Source: Bradyrhizobium symbiodeficiens (lineage in GTDB: Bacteria; Pseudomonadota; Alphaproteobacteria; Rhizobiales; Xanthobacteraceae). Taken from it: a stretch of 64,000 nt of DNA. The position numbers were made by a program, and so were the translations under genes. The DNA lies in assembly GCF_002266465.3 (NCBI RefSeq), contig NZ_CP029427.2:3536501-3600500 (forward strand), given 5' to 3'. This document shows positions 18,264-25,925 of the stretch, piece after piece; the stretch's first letter is position 1; each line of letters starts with the position of its first letter. A model generated the notes under the pieces. The model made no database searches. It was not told the origin of the DNA and saw only the letters and a program-made list of their open reading frames with translations.

Positions 18264-19507
18264 GCACGCATCCGGCAGTCAAAAACGGCGCCTATGACGT
18301 CGCGCGCGTCCGCCAGGATTTCCCGGCGCTCGCCTTGCAGGTCTATGGCAAGAATCTGGTGTATCTCGACAACGCGGCCTCGGCGCAGAAGCCGAGCGCC
18401 GTGCTCGATCGCATGACGCAGGCCTATACGAGCGAATACGCCAACGTGCATCGCGGCCTGCATTACCTCGCCAATGCCGCGACCGAAGCCTATGAGGGCG
18501 GTCGCACCAAGGTCGCGCAGTTCATCAATGCGCCCCGGACCGAGGAAGTGATCTTCACCCGCAACGCGACGGAGGCCATCAACCTGGTCGCCTCGTCCTG
18601 GGGCGGGCCGAACATCAAAGAGGGCGACGAGATCGTCCTCTCGATCATGGAGCACCATTCCAACATCGTGCCCTGGCATTTCCTCAGGGAACGTCAAGGT
18701 GCCGTGATCAAATGGGCGCCGGTCGACGACGAGGGCAATTTCCTCATCGACGAGTTCGAGAAGCTTCTGACGGCCAAGACCAAGCTGGTCGCGATCACTC
18801 AGATGTCGAATGCGCTCGGCACCATCGTGCCGGTCAAGGAGGTCGTGAAGATCGCCCACGCGCGGGGCATTCCCGTGCTGGTCGACGGCAGCCAGGGTGC
18901 GGTGCATCTGCCCGTCGACGTCCAGGACATCGGCTGCGACTTCTACGTCTTCACCGGCCACAAGGTGTACGGTCCGACCGGCATCGGCGTGCTCTGGGCC
19001 AAGTACGACCACCTCGTCGCGATGCGCCCCTTCAATGGCGGCGGCGAGATGATCCGCGAGGTCTCGCGCGATGTCGTCACCTACGGCGATCCTCCGCATA
19101 AATTCGAGGCGGGCACGCCCGCGATCGTCGAGGCCGTCGGCCTTGGCGCCGCCATCGACTACGTCAATTCGATCGGCAAGGAGCGCATCGCCGCGCATGA
19201 GCGCGATCTCACCACCTATGCCCAGGAGAAGCTGCGCGAGATCAACTCGCTGCGGTTGATCGGCACGGCACGCGGCAAGGGTCCGGTGATCTCGTTCGAG
19301 CTGAAGGGCGCGCATGCCCATGACGTCGCCACCGTGATCGACCGCCAGGGCATCGCAGTGCGCGCCGGCACCCATTGCGTGATGCCGCTTTTAGAGCGGT
19401 TCAACGTCACGGCCACATGCCGAGCCTCGTTCGGCATGTATAATACGCGGGAAGAAGTCGATCATCTGGCACAGGCGCTGCTGAAGGCGCGGGATTTGTT
19501 CGCATGA
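18260..19507 (+). CDS. sufS: Cysteine desulfurase SufS, class II
   Basis: A PLP-dependent desulfurase that supplies persulfide sulfur to the Suf scaffold. The protein has 415 residues, PLP lysine Lys235 in FTGHKVYGPTGIGVLW and active-site Cys373 in VRAGTHCVMPLL, on the short loop of class II enzymes. Class II SufS usually needs SufE or SufU to accept the sulfur; no such gene is in this window, so it must be elsewhere or be replaced. Start and stop codons overlap the neighbouring genes (ATGA at both ends), showing a tight operon. Confidence 0.96.
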   Translation: MSTHPAVKNGAYDVARVRQDFPALALQVYGKNLVYLDNAASAQKPSAVLDRMTQAYTSEYANVHRGLHYLANAATEAYEGGRTKVAQFINAPRTEEVIFTRNATEAINLVASSWGGPNIKEGDEIVLSIMEHHSNIVPWHFLRERQGAVIKWAPVDDEGNFLIDEFEKLLTAKTKLVAITQMSNALGTIVPVKEVVKIAHARGIPVLVDGSQGAVHLPVDVQDIGCDFYVFTGHKVYGPTGIGVLWAKYDHLVAMRPFNGGGEMIREVSRDVVTYGDPPHKFEAGTPAIVEAVGLGAAIDYVNSIGKERIAAHERDLTTYAQEKLREINSLRLIGTARGKGPVISFELKGAHAHDVATVIDRQGIAVRAGTHCVMPLLERFNVTATCRASFGMYNTREEVDHLAQALLKARDLFA

Positions 19508-19875
19508 GTGACACGGCCGAAATCAAAGCCAATCCGATGGAGACCCGTTCGGCGCTGCCGCCGGAGGAGACCGAGCGTCTCACCACCGAGATCATCGCCG
19601 GGCTGAAGACCGTGTTCGACCCGGAAATCCCGGCGGACATCTACGAACTTGGCCTGATCTACAAGGTCGAGATCAAGGACGACCGCTCGGTCGATGTCCA
19701 GATGACGCTGACGACGCCCAACTGCCCTGCTGCCGGCGAACTGCCGACCATGGTCGAAAACGCGGTCGCCAGCGTTCCCGGCGTCGGCGTGGTCGACGTC
19801 AAGGTCGTCTGGGAGCCGGCCTGGACGCCCGAGCGCATGAGCGACGAGGCCCGCCTCGTCCTCAACATGTGGTGA
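19504..19875 (+). CDS. SUF system MIP18-family assembly protein (SufT-like)
   Basis: A 123-residue protein of the MIP18/DUF59 (PaaD-like) family, found in many suf operons and thought to help mature or deliver Fe-S clusters. The conserved core reads LKTVFDPEIPADIYELGLIY with the DPE motif, followed by LTTPNCPAAGELP containing the conserved cysteine, and a C-terminal VWEPAWTPERMSDEAR segment that matches the family end. The start codon overlaps the sufS stop by four bases. Its exact role in this operon is inferred from other species. Confidence 0.92.
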   Translation: MSDTAEIKANPMETRSALPPEETERLTTEIIAGLKTVFDPEIPADIYELGLIYKVEIKDDRSVDVQMTLTTPNCPAAGELPTMVENAVASVPGVGVVDVKVVWEPAWTPERMSDEARLVLNMW

Positions 19876-19938
19876 CGCGTAACGCTTGCTTTGAATCCTC
19901 GGCATTGAATTCGCGCCGCAACGGACCACATCATTGAC

Positions 19939-20349
19939 ATGACCCAGATATCGTCAGGCTCGACACCAGCATCCACTCCCAAGCCGCGGCGGCCACGCCC
20001 GCAGGTAATGCGGCTGACCGACGCTGCCGCCCAGCGCATCAGCGAACTGACAAACCGCGCCGACTCCGAGATCGTCGGCCTGCGCGTCGGGGTGAAGAAC
20101 GGCGGCTGCGCCGGCCAGTCCTACACGGTCGAATACGCCCATGACGTCCGCCCGACCGACGAGGTCGTCGAGGACAAGGGCGTCAAGATCCTGGTCGACC
20201 CAAAGGCCGTACTGTTCCTGCTCGGCACCGAGATGGACTACAAGGCCGACAAGATGCAGGCCCAGTTCGTCTTCAATAATCCCAACCAGATCTCCGCCTG
20301 CGGCTGCGGCGAGTCGGTCGAGCTGCGTCCGGCCAAGATCGACGGGTAA
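19939..20349 (+). CDS. sufA: A-type Fe-S carrier protein (SufA/IscA/HesB family)
   Basis: Carries assembled clusters from the scaffold to target proteins. The 136-residue protein has the three conserved cysteines of A-type carriers: Cys57 in KNGGCAGQS and Cys121 and Cys123 in SACGCGES. An N-terminal tail of about 25 residues rich in S, T, P and R comes before the fold and is longer than in Escherichia coli SufA. It is the last gene of the suf operon, 63 bases after the MIP18-family gene. A palindromic repeat follows and may mark the operon end. Confidence 0.94.
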   Translation: MTQISSGSTPASTPKPRRPRPQVMRLTDAAAQRISELTNRADSEIVGLRVGVKNGGCAGQSYTVEYAHDVRPTDEVVEDKGVKILVDPKAVLFLLGTEMDYKADKMQAQFVFNNPNQISACGCGESVELRPAKIDG

Positions 20350-20372
20350 GCTTGGCTAGCGCCTTGCTCCAC

Positions 20373-20506
20373 TGTCGTGCCGGCGAACGGGACCCATACC
20401 GCGTGATCCGGCGGTGATGTGCGGTATCAGTACCACGCTTCCTTAGCTGCCAGTCTTCGCTAAACTTCTCCCTGTGGTTATGGGTCCCTGCTTTCGCGGG
20501 GACGAC
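20373..20506. repeat. Imperfect palindromic repeat downstream of sufA
   Basis: The outer arms (about 20373-20403 and 20473-20506) are inverted and imperfect, sharing GGGACCCATA / TATGGGTCCC and flanking CGTCGT-like ends. The core of about 70 bases is not paired. This looks like a further intergenic repeat family and lies between sufA and the TfoX-like gene. Confidence 0.65.
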
Positions 20507-20527
20507 GCGGGGGAGAGAGTGTAGGCC

Positions 20528-20947
20528 ATGGACCGCGAATTCCTGACCGACCTGTTCGCCGATTTCGGCCCCGTCACCATCCGAAAAATGTTCTCCGGCT
20601 ACGGCATCTCAGCCGACGGCATCAACTTCGCGCTGTCGCTGCGTGCCGGCCTGTTCTTTCGGGCCGACGAGGTGACGATCCCGGACTTTGAAGCCGAAGG
20701 CTCAAAACCGTTCCAATATTCGACCCGCGCCAAGATCGTGGTGGTGAACTCCTATTGGGAGCTGCCTGCGCGCCTGTTCGACGATTCCGCCGAGCTCGCG
20801 CAATGGGCGAGGGCGGCGCTCGCCGCCGCCCAGCGCGCCAAGGTGAAGACGCGGCCGAAGAAAAAGGCGGCGGCGAAGAAGGCGACAAGAAAAGCCGTGC
20901 CGAAGAAGCGGTTGGCCAAAAAGGCAGCCAAAAGGAAGGTGCGGTAG
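20528..20947 (+). CDS. TfoX/Sxy N-terminal domain protein with lysine-rich tail
   Basis: A 139-residue protein. Residues 1-95 match the TfoX N-terminal domain (opening FADFGPVTIRKMFSGYGI, then LRAGLFFRADE and FQYSTRAKIVVVNSYWELP). In gammaproteobacteria TfoX is tied to competence control, but in alphaproteobacteria the stand-alone N-terminal domain has no set role. The last 40 residues are nearly all K, A and R in blocks such as KKKAAAKKATRKA, like histone H1 or HU tails, and probably bind DNA or RNA (inference). The TfoX C-terminal domain is absent. A palindromic repeat follows. Confidence 0.85.
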   Translation: MDREFLTDLFADFGPVTIRKMFSGYGISADGINFALSLRAGLFFRADEVTIPDFEAEGSKPFQYSTRAKIVVVNSYWELPARLFDDSAELAQWARAALAAAQRAKVKTRPKKKAAAKKATRKAVPKKRLAKKAAKRKVR

Positions 20948-20964
20948 GAAAGGCAAAGCGACTT

Positions 20965-21068
20965 GTCCGCCCTAGCTCGAAGAGCGACGGCGGAAGCGTG
21001 CCCACGGTTCGAAATAATCATGCCGAGATGGTGGGCACGGCGCTTGCGCGCCTTTGCCCACCCTACGG
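20965..21068. repeat. GTGCCCAC-type palindromic repeat
   Basis: GTGCCCAC (20998-21005) and GTGGGCAC (21031-21038) are inverted, and a second pairing GTGGGCA (21031-21037) with TGCCCAC (21055-21061) overlaps it, giving alternative hairpins. It lies between the convergent TfoX-like gene and fabA. Confidence 0.7.
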
Positions 21069-21072
21069 GACT

Positions 21073-21603
21073 TCAGTCCGCGGCCTTGGTCAGGCCTACG
21101 CGCATATCCTTCGCCGCAAAGACGGACACGCCGTCAGCCAGCACACGGCCATCGGCGATTCCGAGCACCAGCTTGCCGCGGCGGACCATGCGCATGGCGA
21201 CCTCGTAGCGCACGCGTCGCGTCTCCGGCGTGACCACTCCGGTGACCTCCACCTCGCCGACGCCGATCGCGCGGCCCTTGCCAGGTGAGCCCGACCAGCC
21301 GAGCCAGTAGCCGACCATCTGCCACATCGCATCCAGCCCCAGGCTTCCCGGCATCATCGCATCGCCGCGATAGTGACAATCGAAAAACCATTGGTCCGGC
21401 ACGATGTCGAGCTCGCCGACGATATGGCCCTTGCCGAACTCGCCGCCGTCCAGACTGATCTCCGTGATGCGGTCCATCATCAGCATCGGCGGCGCCGGCA
21501 ATTGCGCATTGCCCGGCCCGAAATAACCGCCGTCGCCCGATCTCAGCAGTTCGTCCCGGGTGTAGGACGGTTGCGGCGTGTGGAAATCATGCGGATTGGG
21601 CAC
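21073..21603 (-). CDS. fabA: 3-hydroxyacyl-[acyl-carrier-protein] dehydratase FabA
   Basis: The dehydratase/isomerase that introduces the cis double bond in anaerobic unsaturated fatty-acid synthesis. The 176-residue protein has the FabA catalytic pair His77 (FFDCHYRGDAMMPG) and Asp91 (LGLDAMWQM), equal to His70 and Asp84 of Escherichia coli FabA. The family segment FGPGNAQLPAPPMLMMDRI is at residues 28-46. In rhizobia fabA usually sits in an operon with fabB; here it stands alone, facing a repeat and the TfoX-like gene. It may therefore be a second copy (inference). Confidence 0.93.
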   Translation of the reverse strand: MPNPHDFHTPQPSYTRDELLRSGDGGYFGPGNAQLPAPPMLMMDRITEISLDGGEFGKGHIVGELDIVPDQWFFDCHYRGDAMMPGSLGLDAMWQMVGYWLGWSGSPGKGRAIGVGEVEVTGVVTPETRRVRYEVAMRMVRRGKLVLGIADGRVLADGVSVFAAKDMRVGLTKAAD

Positions 21604-21700
21604 GACGACAAATCCTCGATGCTCGCGGTCCGGCGGCGCAGAGGATGTCGGTCGGCAGGTTGGAATGTCAACCGCAGCCGTCCGGCCCGCCGCGATCGCC

Positions 21701-22768
21701 TCACGCCACGCGGCTGTGGGTCTCGTCCGCGTATTCCGGATCGGCCTCGCAGATCACGCGGTTGCGGCCGTTGCGCTTGGCGGCGTAGAGGCAGGCATCC
21801 GCACGCTCGATCAGCGCATCGGTGTCGTCGCCCGGCTTGAGCATGGAGACGCCGACGGAGATGGTGACGCGGCCGAGGATCTCGCCGGTGGACTTCTTCT
21901 TCAATTCCTTCGCCATCACGGCGCGGCGGATGTGGTCGGCCACCGTGAGGGCCTGACGCAGCGCGGTGTTGGGCAGCACCACCGCGAATTCCTCGCCGCC
22001 ATAGCGCGCGGTGATATCCTGGCCCTTGATGGTCTGCTTCAGCGAAAGGCCGACGAGCCGCAGCACCTGGTCGCCGGTGAGATGGCCGTAGGAATCGTTG
22101 AAGGACTTGAAGTGATCGATGTCGAACAGCAGCAGCGACAGCGGCTCGCCCGAGGCGAGCGCGGTTTGCACCGCCATGTCGATCATGCGGTCGAAATATT
22201 TGCGGTTGCCAAGGCCGGTGAGCGGATCGGTCAGGCTTTCGGCGCGGATCGCCTCCAGGCTCAGCTGGAGATTGCTGATCTCGTTCTTCGACAGCGTCAG
22301 CCGGTCTTCCAGCGTCTTGTTGGTCTCGCGCATCTCGCTGGTCGAACGCAGCAGCGTTTCGACGATCGACTTGATCTGCTCGCGGCTCTTGGCCGACGCC
22401 AGTTTCTCGGTGGCGCCCGACAGGCTGGCATCGTAGGAGCCGGTCACGCCGAGTGCGTCGCTCAAGACCTTCATCACGTCGTCGATCTCGCCGATGACGC
22501 GCGCGCCGACCTTGTCGATGCGGTCGGTGGTCTTGATGTGGGAGAGATAGGTCTCGTAGATCTGCTCGAGGTCGGCTTCAGTCAGCTTGCCGCTGCGCGC
22601 CAGCGTCTCGTTGATGATCTTGTTGAGCGGCGCGTTGTAGCCGGTGGCGTAGACGTACCAAATCTCATAGTTGCGGGGAATTGCCGTCTGCCGCAGCGAT
22701 CGGATCTGCCCGAGCGCTACCTCGGCGAACGCCATCGTGCGTTCGTGTTCGTCGAGAACCTTGACCAC
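21701..22768 (-). CDS. GGDEF-domain protein, probable diguanylate cyclase
   Basis: A 355-residue soluble protein. Residues 1-150 form a helical N-terminal region without a domain I can name, with the block ETYLSHIKTTDRIDKVGARV, followed by a coiled-coil segment (about 145-178) and a GGDEF domain (about 179-345). The active-site motif is GGEEF at 257-261, with the substrate Asp in LLFDIDHFKSFND, so cyclase activity is likely. The inhibitory-site motif RxxD is KGQD at 248-251, so c-di-GMP feedback is probably weak or absent. A candidate operator lies upstream. Confidence 0.9.
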   Translation of the reverse strand: MVKVLDEHERTMAFAEVALGQIRSLRQTAIPRNYEIWYVYATGYNAPLNKIINETLARSGKLTEADLEQIYETYLSHIKTTDRIDKVGARVIGEIDDVMKVLSDALGVTGSYDASLSGATEKLASAKSREQIKSIVETLLRSTSEMRETNKTLEDRLTLSKNEISNLQLSLEAIRAESLTDPLTGLGNRKYFDRMIDMAVQTALASGEPLSLLLFDIDHFKSFNDSYGHLTGDQVLRLVGLSLKQTIKGQDITARYGGEEFAVVLPNTALRQALTVADHIRRAVMAKELKKKSTGEILGRVTISVGVSMLKPGDDTDALIERADACLYAAKRNGRNRVICEADPEYADETHSRVA

Positions 22769-22844
22769 GGAACATACCCCACAGCGGTCGATGCGCCGTC
22801 GACCGCAGCAATGCTTAAATTATGTTCGTAGGCTAACGGACGAT

Positions 22845-22873
22845 CGTGAACGCCCCGTAAATATACGTTCACG
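22845..22873. promoter_or_regulatory. Inverted repeat upstream of the GGDEF gene
   Basis: CGTGAACG (22845-22852) and CGTTCACG (22866-22873) form a perfect 8-bp inverted repeat with a 13-base AT-rich centre. It is about 80 bases before the GGDEF start and 60 bases after the helicase stop. It could be an operator or, less likely, part of a terminator, since no T-run follows. Confidence 0.4.
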
Positions 22874-22934
22874 GATACATCTAAAAAATTGTGAGGAGGC
22901 TTTGCTCAACCGAAAGCCTGGCGCGCATCGCGCT

Positions 22935-24458
22935 TCAGGCCCCGGCGGGGGAGCGAACCGGCCGCAGCAGGAACGCCGGCAGATGCGAATGATCGCCCGG
23001 CTCGGTGTCGGCCTCGCGCTGGCGGCGTGGCTCGGGCCGGCCGATCGACGGCACATGCGACGGATTGGCTTGCTGGCGCGAGCCATGACGCTCGGATGAT
23101 TGCCTGGCTTCACGCGGAGGTCTTGCCTCGCGTGCGGGCCTCGCTTCGCGTTCAGGTCTTGCCTCGGGAGCGGGCCGTGTTTCGGCTGCTGGCCGAGCCT
23201 CGACGCGCGGCTCGTGGCTGCGCTCACGGTCGCGACCGCCGCGCTGCGGCTTGCCGCGTCCGCCACGCGAGCGCTCGCGGCCGCGCGACTCGCGCGGGCG
23301 ATCACTGTGTTCACCGGTGTCGGCACTCACTTCGTAGTCGCCTTCGGCGCGCGGAATGCTCTGCCCGATCAGCTTCTCGATCGCCACGATCGACTTCTGG
23401 TCGAGCGGCGTCACGAGCGAGATCGCGGTGCCGGTGCGGCCGGCGCGACCGGTGCGGCCGACGCGATGGACGTAGTCGTCGGGATGGTGGGGGACGTCGA
23501 AATTGAAGACGTGGCTGACCTCGGGAATGTCGAGACCGCGGGCGGCGACGTCGGAGGCGACGAGCAGCGGCAGCTCACCCTTGCGGAACTGTTCCAGCGC
23601 CGCCGTGCGGGCCGACTGGTCCATGTCGCCGTGCAGCGCGCCGACGCTGAAGCCGTGCTTCTGCAGCGATTTGTGAACGATCGCGACCTCGCGCTTGCGA
23701 TTGCAGAAGATGATCGCGTTCTGGAGGTCCTTGGCTTCGCGCAGCAGGCGTCGCAGCAATTCGCGCTTCTCATGCGCTTCGCGCCCGGCCGGGACCTGAC
23801 ACTGCGTGACGGTCACGGCGGTGGTGGCGGGCTTGGACACTTCGACCTTCTGCGGGTTGTGCAGGAAGGTCTCGGTGATACGCCGGATTTCCGGCGGCAT
23901 GGTCGCGGTGAAGAACAGGGTCTGCCGCGTGAACGGGACGAGCTTGCAGACGCGTTCGATGTCGGGGATGAAACCCATGTCCAGCATGCGATCGGCTTCG
24001 TCGATGACGAGCAGCTCAACGCCGGTGAGGAGCAGACCGCCGCGCTCGGTATGGTCGAGCAGGCGGCCGGGGGTGGCGATCAGCACGTCGACGCCGCGCG
24101 TCAGCTTGGCATCCTGGTCGCCGAAGGAAACGCCGCCGATCAGGAGGGCGACGTTGAGTTTCTGGCCGGCGCCGTAGCGGTCGAAGTTTTCCTTGACCTG
24201 CGCCGCGAGCTCGCGGGTCGGCTCGAGGATCAGCGTGCGCGGCATGCGTGCGCGGGCGCGACCCTTTTCGAGGATGGTGAGCATCGGCAGCACGAAGGCC
24301 GCGGTCTTGCCGGTGCCGGTCTGGGCGATGCCGAGCACGTCCTTGCGTGCGAGGACGTGTGGGATCGCCTGTTCCTGAATGGGGGTGGGGGTGGTGTAAC
24401 CGGTGGCCGCCACTGCGGCGAGGACTTTTTCGGACAGTCCGAGATCTGAAAAGGACAT
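22935..24458 (-). CDS. DEAD-box RNA helicase, RhlE-like
   Basis: An ATP-dependent RNA helicase of 507 residues. Motifs in order: the Q-motif region GYTTPTPIQEQAIP (20-33), Walker A AQTGTGKT (45-52), PTRELA, DEAD in LLVIDEADRMLDMGF, TAT in FFTATMPPEIRR and HRVGRTGRAGRTG near 350. The helicase core ends at about residue 375. The remaining 130 residues are a disordered tail rich in R, E, G and P, with several imperfect copies of EARPxRE, which probably binds RNA. RhlE-type helicases help ribosome assembly and cold growth (family knowledge). It sits upstream of the GGDEF gene on the same strand. Confidence 0.94.
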   Translation of the reverse strand: MSFSDLGLSEKVLAAVAATGYTTPTPIQEQAIPHVLARKDVLGIAQTGTGKTAAFVLPMLTILEKGRARARMPRTLILEPTRELAAQVKENFDRYGAGQKLNVALLIGGVSFGDQDAKLTRGVDVLIATPGRLLDHTERGGLLLTGVELLVIDEADRMLDMGFIPDIERVCKLVPFTRQTLFFTATMPPEIRRITETFLHNPQKVEVSKPATTAVTVTQCQVPAGREAHEKRELLRRLLREAKDLQNAIIFCNRKREVAIVHKSLQKHGFSVGALHGDMDQSARTAALEQFRKGELPLLVASDVAARGLDIPEVSHVFNFDVPHHPDDYVHRVGRTGRAGRTGTAISLVTPLDQKSIVAIEKLIGQSIPRAEGDYEVSADTGEHSDRPRESRGRERSRGGRGKPQRGGRDRERSHEPRVEARPAAETRPAPEARPEREARPAREARPPREARQSSERHGSRQQANPSHVPSIGRPEPRRQREADTEPGDHSHLPAFLLRPVRSPAGA

Positions 24459-24758
24459 TGAGCCTCTGGTCGAAACCGCCGTTCGGAATCGAGGGTAATA
24501 AGGCTGTCGCGTTCCACCCCAAAACGGCGCGCTCTCAAAGAAGCTGGGGGTGCTGACTCACGCGAACAAAGCGCCAAGCTCAGGAATCGCTCTTCGATAC
24601 CGAGCCGCGTCGACCCGGAACATAGGCGGGAATCGGCCAAAGTCAATGGAGCGGGCGCGGGAAGGTCCTAAAAAACCTGAGGTTTTTACCAAATAGCGGG
24701 TGCGACTGGGTTTTTTCCGCCTCGCCGCACGTCCAGGCCGGGGCCGCCAAAACGGCGG
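24459..24758. other. Intergenic leader between AraC regulator and helicase
   Basis: These 300 bases hold no gene. The terminator of the AraC gene is at 24671-24687. The remaining roughly 200 bases form the helicase upstream region, long enough for a structured leader. No clear promoter was identified. Confidence 0.4.
24668..24690 (-). terminator. Terminator after the AraC-family gene
   Basis: AAAAACC (24671-24677) pairs with GGTTTTT (24681-24687) around a 3-base loop. On the minus strand the second arm runs into TTTTTTAGG. It is about 70 bases after the stop of the regulator gene. Confidence 0.55.
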
Positions 24759-25757
24759 CTAACGCCCATCCGAGGCCTGCGCCCGGAAGTCACCGGGGGC
24801 CATGCCATAGGCGGCATTGAAGACCCGGTAATAGGTCGCCAGGCTCTCGAAGCCGCAGGAGGTCGCGATGTCGGCGATCAGCCGCTCCGGTGCCTCGCGC
24901 ATCAGGCGGCGGCTCTGCTTCAGGCGTTCGTCGGTCACCGTCTGCGAGAAGCTCTTCGCCGCGGTCTCGAACAGCATGTGCAGGTGGCGCACGGACACGC
25001 CGAGCTGGTCGGCCACCATCGCCGGCGCCAGATCCGGGTTTTGCAGGTGGCCCGCGATCAGGCGTCGGGCCTGCGAGAGGCGGGCGGTCCGCAACGCGGC
25101 CTGTCCGCGCCGGCTGCCGGGCCTGACGATGCCGCGCTCGATCAGCGCCAGATGGGCCAAAGTCTGGACGAGGGAGGTCGCATCGACGGCGCACCCATCA
25201 GCGGCCTCATCGAGATCGGCAAAGCAGGCGCCGAGCAGCGGCGCCAGGGTGGGATCGCTGAATGTCCGGGGCGCAAGCTCGCGCATGCGTTTGTCCTGCG
25301 CCGGAATGCTGCTGACCGGGATCTTCAGGATCCGCAAATGGAAACCTCCGGCGCCGAGCGGCGCGGTGCGGTAGGGCAGGTCGGTATGGCTGGTGGCGAA
25401 ACTTCCCGGCGCGATCGCGAAGTCGTTTCCGCGCATGCCGCCGAACCAGCCGCCGCTGCCGAGCTGCTGGTAGACGCAGATGCTGTCGCCGGGTGCGTAG
25501 GCGATGTCGGAGCTGCTGCGTTCGACTGAATATTGCGAGGCCTTTAGCTCGACGAGGCCGGCGCCGCCGAATTGGCGCAGCGAAAATTCGCCGAAGAAAT
25601 CCCCGCGCCGTTCGCGATCGAGTTCGGCGGTGACGCCGAACAAACCCTTGGAGCGCACCTCGCGCCAATAGTCGAAGCGATCCTTCGGCTCGACTTCGTC
25701 GGTACACCAGCGATACACGGCAGCCCCCTCGCTTCCAGTGCGTTTGGCCGATGCCAA
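24759..25757 (-). CDS. AraC family transcriptional regulator
   Basis: A 332-residue regulator. The N-terminal part (about 1-200) resembles the AraC-binding-like domain found in FeaR/AraC proteins (YWREVRSKGLFGVTAEL; GDSICVYQQLGSGGWFGG). The C-terminal part (about 225-325) carries two helix-turn-helix motifs, with the AraC signature near the end in IADIATSCGFESLATYYRVFNAAYGMAPGDFR. The inducer and targets are unknown. It is divergent from the caspase-like gene (about 170 bases between the starts), which is therefore a possible target (inference). Confidence 0.9.
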   Translation of the reverse strand: MASAKRTGSEGAAVYRWCTDEVEPKDRFDYWREVRSKGLFGVTAELDRERRGDFFGEFSLRQFGGAGLVELKASQYSVERSSSDIAYAPGDSICVYQQLGSGGWFGGMRGNDFAIAPGSFATSHTDLPYRTAPLGAGGFHLRILKIPVSSIPAQDKRMRELAPRTFSDPTLAPLLGACFADLDEAADGCAVDATSLVQTLAHLALIERGIVRPGSRRGQAALRTARLSQARRLIAGHLQNPDLAPAMVADQLGVSVRHLHMLFETAAKSFSQTVTDERLKQSRRLMREAPERLIADIATSCGFESLATYYRVFNAAYGMAPGDFRAQASDGR

Positions 25758-25925
25758 GGAAAAAGCAGATTCCAGCGCAATCTGCCATAGGAAGATCGTG
25801 GAACCGGGGCCCGGGCGCTTGAACCCTCGTTACGTCTGGGCCGACTATCACACAGCGGCAGGGGGTCCAATGAACTGCCGTTCGAGGGAAGCGGCGTGGC
25901 GCCGTTCTGTAACGGGAATTTTGCG

